DNA of 34,849 bases from Bacteroidales bacterium (lineage in GTDB: Bacteria; Bacteroidota; Bacteroidia; Bacteroidales; UBA10428): assembly GCA_035299085.1 (NCBI GenBank), contig DATGXG010000037.1, positions 1-34,849 on the forward strand, read 5' to 3'. Made by a program: the position numbers and the translations under genes. Of the stretch, positions 16,079-24,683 are shown one piece after another. The notes under the pieces are model-generated. The model saw nothing but the letters and a program-made list of their open reading frames with translations, had not been told where the DNA came from and did no database searches. Each line of letters opens with the position of its first letter. Position 1 is the stretch's first letter.

Positions 16079-17302
16079 CTATTCTTTTTGTAAGGCTGTT
16101 ATCGGGTTCGCACCGGCTGCCTTGCGAGCCGGAATTACCCCAAAGATCACACCTGTAAACAAAGAAAAAAGCAATGAAATCAAAACCGATTGAAATGAAA
16201 TGGAAATCTGCCAGGATGAAAATACAAGAATAATTCCCGCCGTCATTAATCCGAGAATCACACCGGTAATCCCCCCTGCAAGACCTAAAAATGCGGATTC
16301 GGCGAGAAACTGGACTACGATGTCCTTACGTTTTGCCCCTGCGGAGATCCGTAATCCGATTTCAACATTCCTGCTTTTTATTGAAAGAAGCATAACTGCC
16401 AGGATACCGGTTCCCCCTATCACCAGGGCGAGCAACGATACCCCGGTTATGAGCCTTGTGAATGACCGTGCTGATTTTTCACTTGTCTCAATAGCAGTCA
16501 GCTGGTTGCTGAGTATAAAATCGTCCTCCTTTTGTCGGGCTGTTAACCGGTGGCTTACCCTTAGTATTTCTGTTATATCCTTTTCGGCATCGGGTAAAAA
16601 TGATTTTTCGCTTACCTCAACAAAAATCTGATTGAGATAATCTGAATTGAATACACGGCGTAAAGCGGTGTTAACAGGAATTAAAAGCTGTGCGTCCAGG
16701 TTAGCTCCGTCTGCATCAATGCCTTTACCTTTTAAAACACCGCTTACAGTGAAAGGGACTTTCCCGATAAGGACTATTTTTCCAACAGGATTCTCATCAC
16801 CAAAAAGACTTTGACTCACAAGGTTGCCTAAAACAACAACTCTTCTGCTGAATACATTATCATCCATTGTAAAGAGCGCGCCATACTTAATTTCAAGATT
16901 TCTTAATTCAAAATATCCATCACCTGTTCCGTTTATCATGTATTTTGCGGTGGCATTTCCGGATTTGACTTTTGCTGTTCCTGAAACCGAAGGAACTACT
17001 TCACTCACCCGTTTGCACCCGGTGCGAATAGCATCACAGTCCTTTAACTTCAAGGTTGTGATCCTGTCTGTTGAATCTTTCCTTTTAACTGCATTGGTGA
17101 TTTTTGCGGGATTTATTGTAATCAGGTTGGTCCCCATGGCTTCCAACTGCCGGATGGTTTCCTTTTTTGCACCGTTTCCCCAGGCAACCATGATCATAAC
17201 GGCCGCTATTCCTACAGATAAGGCGACGGATGCCAACAATGATCTTCCGCTGTTAATCTGAATTTGCCTGGCGGCTACCCCGATAATCCTTTTAAGTCTC
17301 AT
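16079..17302 (-). CDS. MacB-type ABC permease (second of two)
   Basis: A 407-residue FtsX/MacB-family permease. It has an N-terminal helix (about 20-42; LLASVALSVGIAAVMIMVAWG), a MacB periplasmic core (about 50-265; NLITINPAK, FSRRVVVLGNLVSQSLFG, GKIVLIGKVPFTVSGVLKGKG) and three C-terminal helices with SRNVEIGLRISAGAKRKDI, the loop that couples to the ATPase, ending FGVIPARKAAGANPITALQKE. These proteins move substrate from the periplasm by mechanotransmission rather than by carrying it through the membrane. Its start overlaps the previous stop by one base (TAATG), suggesting coupled translation with the first permease. An 8-bp repeat array separates it from the downstream regulator. Confidence 0.92.
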   Translation of the reverse strand: MRLKRIIGVAARQIQINSGRSLLASVALSVGIAAVMIMVAWGNGAKKETIRQLEAMGTNLITINPAKITNAVKRKDSTDRITTLKLKDCDAIRTGCKRVSEVVPSVSGTAKVKSGNATAKYMINGTGDGYFELRNLEIKYGALFTMDDNVFSRRVVVLGNLVSQSLFGDENPVGKIVLIGKVPFTVSGVLKGKGIDADGANLDAQLLIPVNTALRRVFNSDYLNQIFVEVSEKSFLPDAEKDITEILRVSHRLTARQKEDDFILSNQLTAIETSEKSARSFTRLITGVSLLALVIGGTGILAVMLLSIKSRNVEIGLRISAGAKRKDIVVQFLAESAFLGLAGGITGVILGLMTAGIILVFSSWQISISFQSVLISLLFSLFTGVIFGVIPARKAAGANPITALQKE

Positions 17303-18519
17303 TATCTCAATGCTTCAACCGGATTGTATCTTGCTGCTTTCCTTGCAGGAATAATTCCCGAAATAATTCCTGCCAGTACGGGTAAAATAAAACCACCGGC
17401 AAAAATCAGCAACGAAGGTTCGAAGGGGACTTTCATTTTGATGCTTACGAGGGTGAAACCCGCCAAACCCAGTAAAATTCCTAAAATACCACCCATCAGG
17501 GAAGTAAGAGCTGCTTCAAAAGTAAACTGAAACAGTATATCCCTGAAACGTGCTCCGGTAGCTTTGCGCAGACCTACTTCAGGAATACGCTCATTAACCG
17601 ATATCAGCATAAGTACTGCAATAACAATGCATGAAGCAATAAGCGCTATAAGGGAAATCAGCGGCAGAAAAACATTGAAGATCCTTGTCATTTCACTGAT
17701 CTTTTGTTTCACAAATTCAGGAGTAATGATCATAAAATCATCTTCATTTCCGTTACCGATGTTATGCCGTTCTCTTAATACAGCGGCAATACTCTTTACC
17801 GCTTCATCCAGATTGGCATCATTCCGCATCACAAATTTCCCGAGCCTGATATAATCCACATTGGTAAGTCGTTTCATTAACGTAGTTACAGGCACAATGA
17901 TATCCAGGTCGAGGTTATTACCATGCGGATCAACACCTTTTGAGGCCAGAACGCCTTTAATGACAAAGGCTACACCATTTATCCTGATAGTCTCGCCTAC
18001 AGGATCGGATTCACCGAACAAGGTAGCCGCAATATCAGGTCCTATAAGAGCAACCCTGGCAGAGGATGCTTCATCATTCGGATTAAAGTATTCTCCTTTC
18101 ACTGTACCCCGGTTCCAGACCAATTCGCCTGTAACAGAACTGCCTTTCACATTGGTTGACATGCTGCGGTTACCCGCAATGATTTCGCAATTATTTACAA
18201 ATTGTACCGGATCATACATTTCGACTGCTGGAACCTGTTCAGCAACTGCCTTCAGATCCTCAATGGTGAGTGAAGATATAAGGTCTGATTCCATGGGCCG
18301 ACCTTCAAGTTTCATCCTTTGAGCCATGATCACTACACTGTTTGATCCAAGATATACCCTGGCCCTGTCGGTAATTTGCTTCTGAAAGCTTTTGCCCAGT
18401 GTAATTGTCAATACAAGGCTGGCAATTGATATAATGATCCCGAGCGACATAAAGAAAGTCCTCATTTTATTCCGTTTCAGAATGCGGATGCTGCTTTTCA
18501 ATATTTCTTTGCGGTTCAT
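17302..18519 (-). CDS. MacB-type ABC permease (first of two)
   Basis: A 405-residue paralogue of the following permease. It has an N-terminal helix (about 20-42; MRTFFMSLGIIISIASLVLTI), a MacB core (GSNSVVIMAQRMKLEGRP, SARVALIGPDIAATLFG, GETIRINGVAFVIKGVLASKG), then three helices with NERIPEVGLRKATGARFRD and the closing SGIIPARKAARYNPVEALR. Classic MacB fuses ATPase and permease in one chain; here the ATPase is separate and there are two different permeases, so the membrane part is probably a heterodimer. It starts 12 bases after the ATPase stop and shares one base with the next start. Confidence 0.92.
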   Translation of the reverse strand: MNRKEILKSSIRILKRNKMRTFFMSLGIIISIASLVLTITLGKSFQKQITDRARVYLGSNSVVIMAQRMKLEGRPMESDLISSLTIEDLKAVAEQVPAVEMYDPVQFVNNCEIIAGNRSMSTNVKGSSVTGELVWNRGTVKGEYFNPNDEASSARVALIGPDIAATLFGESDPVGETIRINGVAFVIKGVLASKGVDPHGNNLDLDIIVPVTTLMKRLTNVDYIRLGKFVMRNDANLDEAVKSIAAVLRERHNIGNGNEDDFMIITPEFVKQKISEMTRIFNVFLPLISLIALIASCIVIAVLMLISVNERIPEVGLRKATGARFRDILFQFTFEAALTSLMGGILGILLGLAGFTLVSIKMKVPFEPSLLIFAGGFILPVLAGIISGIIPARKAARYNPVEALR

Positions 18520-18531
18520 AATGATGTATTT

Positions 18532-19200
18532 TTAATTGATTTCCCTGGTTAGCATTCCATCTGTAATTTGAATAGTACGCTTTGCGTATGCAGCAATACT
18601 TCTGTCATGTGTGATCACAACCACCGTTTTGCCTGCTTTATTCAGTGAAGTCAGGATATCCATGATTTCTTCTCCCGATGCCTTATCGAGATTACCGGTG
18701 GGCTCATCGGCAAAAATGATATCCGGTTCATTTACAAGAGCCCGGGCAATTGCAACCCGCTGCTGTTGACCACCTGAAAGCTGATTCGCTTTGTGTAAAG
18801 CACGGTCAGACAATCCTACTTTTTCAAGAGATTGCCAGGCAAGTTTTCTGATGTTTTTCTTATCAGTATAAATCAATGGCAGTTCAACATTTTCAACTGC
18901 AGTCGTTCGCGGCAGCAAATGGAATTTCTGAAAGACAAAACCAATCTTTTTATTCCTTATTGAAGCCATATCATCTTCACCGAGAGTGTTTATTTCCCGG
19001 TTCTCAAAATAATACTGACCTGATGTGGGCTTATCAAGGATACCCAAAATGTTCATCAGTGTTGATTTTCCGGATCCCGACGGACCGGTGATTGCAATGA
19101 ATTCTCCCTGTTCTATGACAAGACTGACATCCTGCAGGGCATATACCGGCTTCATTCCGGCATTTCCATACATTTTACTTACATTCTTTAGCTGTATCAT
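18532..19200 (-). CDS. ABC transporter ATPase, MacB/LolD type
   Basis: I chose ATG at 19200 ([12 protein letters not shown]), giving 222 residues, the normal LolD-like length, and a 10-base gap from the previous stop; the longer frame would begin with non-conserved MMIKLINSIK. Motifs are Walker [10 protein letters not shown] (39-47), Q-loop [13 protein letters not shown], signature [15 protein letters not shown], Walker [14 protein letters not shown] and switch VITHD. It should drive the two following permeases. Position between the fusion-protein gene and the permeases is that of a MacAB-type export operon. Confidence 0.95.
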   Translation of the reverse strand: MIQLKNVSKMYGNAGMKPVYALQDVSLVIEQGEFIAITGPSGSGKSTLMNILGILDKPTSGQYYFENREINTLGEDDMASIRNKKIGFVFQKFHLLPRTTAVENVELPLIYTDKKNIRKLAWQSLEKVGLSDRALHKANQLSGGQQQRVAIARALVNEPDIIFADEPTGNLDKASGEEIMDILTSLNKAGKTVVVITHDRSIAAYAKRTIQITDGMLTREIN

Positions 19201-19210
19201 TTTTATAGAA

Positions 19211-20263
19211 TTAATTAATTTGATCATCATTTGGATTGCTGACGATCAGCTCCCCTTCGCTCAATCCGCTGAGAACTTCGGTTAGCTGATTACCCCTTGT
19301 CCCGGTTTTTATTTTTCGCAATACCGGGTGATTATCTTCCAGAACATACACCGCTGCCTCTTCTCCTTGTCGTGAAATAAGGTTATTGGGAATTGCAAGC
19401 GCGTTTCTGACTGTTTCAGTTATTAGGGTCACATAAGCCGTCATTTCAGGCCTGAGTTGTTTTCCCTTAGCGGAATCAATTTCAATAATAGCAATGTAAT
19501 TCACCACATTGTCTCTTATTTCGGCTTTTGGATAGATTGCTGAAACCTTTCCCTTAAAATCATAACCCGGATAAGTATCCACCGTAAATGTTGCCAGTTG
19601 GCCCGTTTCCACCCTGCCAATATCTGTTTCGTCCACATATGCCCTGATCTCTATGCGTGCCGGGTTTATAATGCTCACAAAAACCGGGGCTGCAAAAGCA
19701 GCAGCAACAGTTTCGCCCTCCTGCGTGTTAACCGCACTGATTACGCCGGATATGGGCGCGTATATTTTAGTGAATCCCAGCTGGGTTCTTGCATAATCCA
19801 CCATGGCCTGCTGACTTTTAACCTGTGCGGAGGAGACGTCATATTTCTTCACAAGATCATCCCATGATTGTTCCGAAGTGAATTCCTTATCGACCAATCC
19901 TTTCACCCGTACCATTTCCTTTTTGGCGTACTCCTGGTTCGTTTTTGCCATTTGAAGATTGGCCTCCTCCAGGTTTAGCCGGGCTAATAATTCAGCATCA
20001 TCGAGGACAGCCAGTAACTTACCCTTCTGAACCAAATCACCGTTTTTTACATACAGCTTTTTTACAATGCCCGAAACCCTGGAGCCAACCCTGACTTCTG
20101 CTCCTACCTTGGGTTTCACAATTCCGGTGGCAACTATGGACGTAACCACATCCCGCTTTTTCACTTCAGTTGTTTCGAAGGTCAGGTCATCATTTTTTGC
20201 CGAACAAGAAAACAACAGGGTAATTAAACCGAACACTTGAATTATTTTGAATGCACCTTTCAT
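19211..20263 (-). CDS. Membrane-fusion (HlyD/MacA-type) periplasmic adaptor lipoprotein
   Basis: A 350-residue adaptor with a lipoprotein signal (ITLLFSC, lipid-bearing Cys about residue 20), so it is probably tethered to the inner membrane. The domains are split lipoyl/barrel-sandwich halves (VGSRVSGIVKKLYVKNGDLVQKG and FTKIYAPISGVISAVNTQEG), a helical hairpin between them (about 98-150), a beta-barrel (IEIRAYVDETDIGRVETGQ) and a membrane-proximal domain (ALAIPNNLISRQGEEAAVYVL). Such adaptors join the ABC permease to the TolC duct. It starts one base after the TolC stop and precedes the ATPase by 10 bases, consistent with one transcript. Confidence 0.93.
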   Translation of the reverse strand: MKGAFKIIQVFGLITLLFSCSAKNDDLTFETTEVKKRDVVTSIVATGIVKPKVGAEVRVGSRVSGIVKKLYVKNGDLVQKGKLLAVLDDAELLARLNLEEANLQMAKTNQEYAKKEMVRVKGLVDKEFTSEQSWDDLVKKYDVSSAQVKSQQAMVDYARTQLGFTKIYAPISGVISAVNTQEGETVAAAFAAPVFVSIINPARIEIRAYVDETDIGRVETGQLATFTVDTYPGYDFKGKVSAIYPKAEIRDNVVNYIAIIEIDSAKGKQLRPEMTAYVTLITETVRNALAIPNNLISRQGEEAAVYVLEDNHPVLRKIKTGTRGNQLTEVLSGLSEGELIVSNPNDDQIN

Positions 20264-20264
20264 A

Positions 20265-21539
20265 TTATTTATTTTGAATTGTATTACCTGTTAATCTTTC
20301 AAGGCGTGCCGCAGCCATGCAATACTCCGTAATCGCTCCTACTTCCTTTTGCCTGGCCTGAAGATGTGCCACCCTGGCATCCACCAGTTCGAGCATTGAT
20401 CCCGTTCCGGCAATAAATTCGGCTGTGGCGGTTTCCAGGTTGGCTGTCGTTGTCAGAATCAGGTTGCCCGTAAGCCGGATTTGCTCAGCGGCCTCATTCA
20501 GGCTTATCTCCCGGTTGGTTAATTCTTTCATGTATTCCGCTTTTAATTGCTCCGCCTGGTTTACAAGAATTGATTTCCGGATAGTTTCAGATTGTACCTG
20601 GTAGTGAATTTCCCTTCCTTTAAAGAGGTTCCATCGTAAAGTAAGAGTTGCAGACCATGCATCCTTATTTTTTAATACAGGATTGTAAGCCCACTGATAC
20701 CCGCCATTCAGGAAGAGCGCGGGATAGTGATCTGAACGGGCCTGGTTAACCTTGGCCTGCTGAGCGGAAACCAGGCTCATGACGGACCTGTATTCAGGAT
20801 ACTGATTCAGGCCTGTATTTTGCAGTACTGAAGAGATGGATATTGTCTCACCTGGATTCCGGGGCTCTTCGATCCAGGTTGTGTCGAGAACAGTTAACCG
20901 GGTAACCGGAATGCCCGAGAGCATTGAAAGTTCGTTCCTTGAACGCCAGAGTGAATTTAAAAAAGCATTCCGGTCGTACAGCGCTTCTGAAAAATCACTC
21001 TCAGCCTTCAGTATATCAGACTTCTTTCCGGACCCGGATTTGAAGCGCTCCTTTGCATAATCAACAAAAAGACCTGCCCGGGCAACATTTTCGCCTGCAA
21101 TATTGAAAAGCCATTGCTGTTCAATACATGAGAAATATGCCAGTTTTACGGCAAGGCTGATTTCCTGTATCTGAGCCTCCAGGTCAGCCTTTGACGCAAC
21201 TTCGATCTTCCTGGCCTGTTCAATTGAAAACCCCGCTTTATTTTTCTGCCACAGAAGCTGCTCGCCAAACAAGCCGGCAGAAGCTGTTTCATAATTATTT
21301 CCCGACCTGTATTCACTTGAGTACCCGGCCTTGTTTTCGGTATATACAGATAAATATTTTGCCGATCGGGCCAGGTTTACAGAAGCTCCGGATAATTCTG
21401 CTTTATTGGAAGCTTCTTTTATCATAGGATTCCATAACAGGGCAGAATCGATGCACTGTTCCAGGGTGACTGCCTGGGGAGTGACCCGCATAATAAAACC
21501 GGGAAATATCAGAGTCAGTATCAGAATTCCTTTCATCAT
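20265..21539 (-). CDS. TolC-family outer-membrane protein (first gene of the MacAB-like operon)
   Basis: A 424-residue TolC-type protein with a signal peptide (MMKGILILTLIFPGFIMRVTPQ; ATG at 21539 or 21536). OEP repeats begin with TLEQCIDSALLWNPMIKEA and are followed by long helices (SDILKAESDFSEALYDRNAFLNSL), ATLTLRWNLFKGREIHYQV and a second helical section ending YCMAAARLERLTGN. It is shorter than the other TolC gene in this window and not a close copy of it. First gene of a seven-gene operon that ends with its own two-component system. A GTAA direct repeat upstream could be the regulator's site. Confidence 0.9.
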   Translation of the reverse strand: MMKGILILTLIFPGFIMRVTPQAVTLEQCIDSALLWNPMIKEASNKAELSGASVNLARSAKYLSVYTENKAGYSSEYRSGNNYETASAGLFGEQLLWQKNKAGFSIEQARKIEVASKADLEAQIQEISLAVKLAYFSCIEQQWLFNIAGENVARAGLFVDYAKERFKSGSGKKSDILKAESDFSEALYDRNAFLNSLWRSRNELSMLSGIPVTRLTVLDTTWIEEPRNPGETISISSVLQNTGLNQYPEYRSVMSLVSAQQAKVNQARSDHYPALFLNGGYQWAYNPVLKNKDAWSATLTLRWNLFKGREIHYQVQSETIRKSILVNQAEQLKAEYMKELTNREISLNEAAEQIRLTGNLILTTTANLETATAEFIAGTGSMLELVDARVAHLQARQKEVGAITEYCMAAARLERLTGNTIQNK

Positions 21540-21600
21540 AAACTCTTTCCATGTGGTTACAGCGCAAAGGAAGGAGGAGGATGTAAGGCAATTTTTTCGG

Positions 21601-21618
21601 AATTGTAATAAATTGTAA
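21601..21618. promoter_or_regulatory. Candidate OmpR/CpxR-type direct repeat upstream of the MacAB-like operon
   Basis: The plus strand reads AATTGTAATAAATTGTAA: two AATTGTAA copies exactly 10 bases apart, 62 bases upstream of the operon's first ATG. Tandem half-sites with a 10-base period are how OmpR-family dimers bind, and GTAA-N6-GTAA resembles the CpxR box. The operon encodes such a regulator, so autoregulation is plausible but unproven. Confidence 0.4.
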
Positions 21619-21623
21619 CAAAT

Positions 21624-21653
21624 AAAAAACCCGGCAACAATTTGCTGCCGGGT
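21624..21653 (-). terminator. Rho-independent terminator of adhE
   Basis: An 8-bp stem, ACCCGGCA (21629-21636) with TGCCGGGT (21646-21653), around a 9-base loop. Read on the minus strand it is followed by TTTTT. It lies 26 bases after the adhE stop and separates adhE from the exporter operon. Confidence 0.85.
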
Positions 21654-21678
21654 ACCCTGACTAACCCAAACCGAAACT

Positions 21679-24327
21679 TTACTCTTTACTATAAGCTTTT
21701 AAATACAATTCTTTAATTTCTCCGATTGAAGGATAACGGGGATTAGCACCGGTACACTGATCGTCAAAAGCAAGCTCAGCCAACTTATCGGCTTTCTCAA
21801 AAAATTCCTTTTCAGGAACTCCGGCTTCCTTAATACTTGCGGGTATACCAATCGATTTCTTAAGTCCTTCAATAGCTTCAATAAGCGCCCCGACTTTTTC
21901 TTCGGGAGTATTGCCTTTGAGTCCCAGGTAATCGGCCATTCTTGCATAACGCTGTATGGCATCGGGGTATTTATATTGCGGGAAAATAGCCTGCTTACGG
22001 GGTGCGTTGGTGGCATTGAACCGGATAACTTCATTTATGAGGAGGGCATTGGCAAGGCCGTGCGACAGGTGAAACTCCGATCCCAGTTTGTGGGCCATTG
22101 AGTGACAGACTCCGAGGAACGCATTTGCAAAGGCAATACCGGCAAGTGTGGCGGCGTAATGAACTTTCTCCTTTGCTTTTGTATTGGCAGCGCCTTCGTT
22201 TACAGAAGCCGGGAGGTATTTAAATAACAACCTGGCTGCTTCAAGGGCATAGGGATTTGTAAATTCGGTGGCATATACCGAAGCCATCGCTTCAATGGCA
22301 TGGGTGAGCGCATCAATACCCGACCATGCAGCCAGTTTTGCAGGCATCGTCATTACAAATTCCGGATCGATGATGGCAATATTCGGTGTAAGCGAGTAGT
22401 CGGCAATCGGGTACTTAATACCTGTTTTTTCGTCGGTTACAACCGCAAAAGGAGTGACCTCAGAGCCTGTACCTGAAGTGGTAGGTATTGAAACCATGAT
22501 TGCTTTTTTGCCAAGTTCAGGGAAAGCATAGATCCTTTTGCGGATATCCATGAAGCGGAGGGCCATACCCTCAAATTCAAGCTCCGGGTGTTCATACATC
22601 AGCCACATGATCTTTGCGGCATCCATGGCAGAACCTCCGCCAATAGCCAAAATTACATCGGGCTGGAACGACATCATCCTTGAAAGGCCTTTTCTGACCG
22701 TGGCCAGCGTAGGATCAGGTTCCACTTCAAAAAATACATTCGATTCAATATGCATATCACCTAGATGCTGAATTACCCTGTCTGCATAGCCCAGGTCATA
22801 AATGGGCTTATCGGTGACAACAAATGCCCTGTGTTTGCCAGCCAGGTCCTGCAACGCCACAGGCAGGCAGCCTGTTTTGAAATACAGTTTTTCGGGCATC
22901 CTCAGCCACAGCATATTTTCCCTTCTTTCTGCATTTGTTTTCACATTGATCAGGTGCTTTACACCTACGTTTTCACTTACCGAATTGCCGCCCCATGATC
23001 CGCAACCCAACGTAAGCGACGGTTCAAGCCTGAAATTATAGATGTCGCCGATGGCGCCCTGTGATGCCGGCATATTGATCAGCAATCTTCCTGTCTTTAC
23101 AAGCGAACTGAATGAATCAATTCTCTCCTTATTCAAGGGATTGGTATAAAGAACCGAGGTATGACCAATGCCTCCGAATTTTACAAGTTTGGTAGCCAGC
23201 ACTTCGGCTTCGGCAAAATCAGATGCTTTATAAAGTGCCAGCACAGGGGATAGTTTTTCATAAGCGAAAGGCTCGCTGAAGTCAACCGATTGAGTTTCAC
23301 CCACGAGAACCTTTGTATCTTTGGGCAGCTCGATACCTGCCATTTCAGCAATTTTATATGCAGGCTGCCCAACAATGGCAGCATTCAGGTGACCATTATT
23401 CACAATGCACTTCCCTACCCTTGTTTTTTCGTCCTCGTTCAGCAAATACGCATTGTTTTCCATAAGCAGCCTTTTAACCGTATCATAAACCTGCTGAACA
23501 ACAATGATCGACTGTTCCGATGCGCAAATCATGCCATTATCGAATGTTTTCGACATCAGAACCGAACTGACTGCCATTTTTAGATTTGCGGTTTCATCAA
23601 TGATTGCAGGAGTATTACCTGCTCCGACACCAATGGCAGGTATGCCTGATGAATAGGCGGCTTTGACCATTCCGGGACCGCCGGTTGCCAGTATCATATT
23701 CAGATCGCGATGGTGCATCAGGTATTGTGATGCTGCAACTGTGGGATTATCAATCCATCCGATTATCCCTTCAGGTGCACCGGCCTCAACAGCAGCCTTC
23801 AGTACTACCTTCGCAGCCTCAATGGTTGATTTGGCAGCACGGGGATGGGGTGAGAAAATGATTCCATTCCGGGTTTTCAAACAGATAAGTGCTTTAAAAA
23901 TTGCAGTGGAAGTGGGATTTGTTGTTGGAACAATCCCTGCGATTACGCCTATTGGCTCAGCATATTTCCGGATTCCGAAAGTCAGGTCCTCTTCAATCAG
24001 GCCAACTGTTTTCTCATCTTTATATTTGTTATAGATGTATTCAGAAGCAAAATGATTCTTGATCACTTTGTCTTCCACAACACCCATCCCGGTTTCCTCA
24101 ACCGCCATTTTAGCCAGTCTAATCCGGTTATCAGCAGCTGCAAAAGCAGCTTTGCGGAATATTTCGTCGACCTGCTTCTGTGTGAAGGTTCTGAATATTT
24201 TCTGAGCTTTAACAACGGATTGGATCGTGTTTTCAATTTCTTCGAATGCGTTTGCATGGATCTGGTTTTCATCAAGAGCGGCAATCACTTTTGGCTCTTC
24301 CAACTGAATTTTACCTGCTGTTTTCAT
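21679..24327 (-). CDS. adhE: Bifunctional acetaldehyde-CoA / alcohol dehydrogenase
   Basis: An 882-residue AdhE, full length for the family. The N-terminal half reduces acetyl-CoA to acetaldehyde: GIVPTTNPTSTAIFKALI (131-148), AIGVGAGNTPAIIDE (231-245) and catalytic Cys268 in GMICASEQS. The C-terminal half is an iron-dependent alcohol dehydrogenase reducing acetaldehyde to ethanol with NADH: AIGGGSAMDAAKI binds the cofactor, and IDALTHAIEAMAS and CHSMAHKLGSEFHLSHG supply metal-binding histidines. AdhE forms cytoplasmic filaments (spirosomes) in known cases. The gene is alone in its transcript, with a terminator after it and a -24/-12-type promoter before it, next to an AcoR-like activator. 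High confidence. Confidence 0.98.
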   Translation of the reverse strand: MKTAGKIQLEEPKVIAALDENQIHANAFEEIENTIQSVVKAQKIFRTFTQKQVDEIFRKAAFAAADNRIRLAKMAVEETGMGVVEDKVIKNHFASEYIYNKYKDEKTVGLIEEDLTFGIRKYAEPIGVIAGIVPTTNPTSTAIFKALICLKTRNGIIFSPHPRAAKSTIEAAKVVLKAAVEAGAPEGIIGWIDNPTVAASQYLMHHRDLNMILATGGPGMVKAAYSSGIPAIGVGAGNTPAIIDETANLKMAVSSVLMSKTFDNGMICASEQSIIVVQQVYDTVKRLLMENNAYLLNEDEKTRVGKCIVNNGHLNAAIVGQPAYKIAEMAGIELPKDTKVLVGETQSVDFSEPFAYEKLSPVLALYKASDFAEAEVLATKLVKFGGIGHTSVLYTNPLNKERIDSFSSLVKTGRLLINMPASQGAIGDIYNFRLEPSLTLGCGSWGGNSVSENVGVKHLINVKTNAERRENMLWLRMPEKLYFKTGCLPVALQDLAGKHRAFVVTDKPIYDLGYADRVIQHLGDMHIESNVFFEVEPDPTLATVRKGLSRMMSFQPDVILAIGGGSAMDAAKIMWLMYEHPELEFEGMALRFMDIRKRIYAFPELGKKAIMVSIPTTSGTGSEVTPFAVVTDEKTGIKYPIADYSLTPNIAIIDPEFVMTMPAKLAAWSGIDALTHAIEAMASVYATEFTNPYALEAARLLFKYLPASVNEGAANTKAKEKVHYAATLAGIAFANAFLGVCHSMAHKLGSEFHLSHGLANALLINEVIRFNATNAPRKQAIFPQYKYPDAIQRYARMADYLGLKGNTPEEKVGALIEAIEGLKKSIGIPASIKEAGVPEKEFFEKADKLAELAFDDQCTGANPRYPSIGEIKELYLKAYSKE

Positions 24328-24373
24328 ATGCTGAAATTTTGGTTCCGGTTATTGTTATTCAATTCACAATAAA

Positions 24374-24388
24374 CCAAGGAACGTGCCA
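24374..24388 (-). promoter_or_regulatory. Sigma-54 (-24/-12) promoter of adhE
   Basis: The minus strand reads TGGCACG-TTCC-TTGG, a perfect -24 heptamer with correct 4-base spacing and one mismatch (G for C) at -12. Transcription would start near 24362, giving a leader of about 35 bases before the adhE ATG. The sigma-54 activator gene immediately upstream supports the call. Confidence 0.7.
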
Positions 24389-24452
24389 ATAACGGTAATT
24401 TGCTGGTAAATTGAAGTTTAATTAAAGTGATAAGATCTGTGGTTTCTTGAGG

Positions 24453-24522
24453 ATGTACTAAATTAAGACAAATTGGTCTTTATTTGTGTAATATAATGGG
24501 ACAGTGTATTATTTTAGTACAT
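24453..24522. promoter_or_regulatory. Candidate upstream activator sites for adhE
   Basis: ATGTACTAAA (24453-24462) and its exact reverse complement TTTAGTACAT (24513-24522) are 60 bases apart centre to centre. Between them, 24465-24480 is a 16-base palindrome (AAGAC-N-AATT-N-GTCTT). They sit about 65-135 bases upstream of the -24 element, the usual place for enhancer sites bound by sigma-54 activators. Confidence 0.45.
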
Positions 24523-24552
24523 TCATAATGACGACCTGCTTTCGTCAATAAA

Positions 24553-24643
24553 ATTACACAGAGAACCACTGAGTAGACACAGAGGACCACTGAGAATTTT
24601 GCTCTGTGCAACTCTGTGAATTCTCTGTGTAACTCTGTGTAAT
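24553..24643. repeat. CACAGAG-type imperfect palindromic repeat
   Basis: About 90 bases built from repeated CACAGAG and CTCTGTG words. Outer 11-bp arms ATTACACAGAG (24553-24563) and CTCTGTGTAAT (24633-24643) are perfect inverted copies. It lies between the activator gene and adhE, 41 bases from the activator stop. It resembles short intergenic repeats scattered through many bacterial genomes; I cannot count copies here. Confidence 0.7.
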
Positions 24644-24683
24644 AATTATCTTACAAAGGGTTGATTACTTGCAATAGCGTATT

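Noticed and set aside
16008..16193. Plus-strand frame starting MLMCQCANVPMCQCAN
   Set aside because: Translation of the 8-bp array; the rest is antisense to the MacB-type permease.
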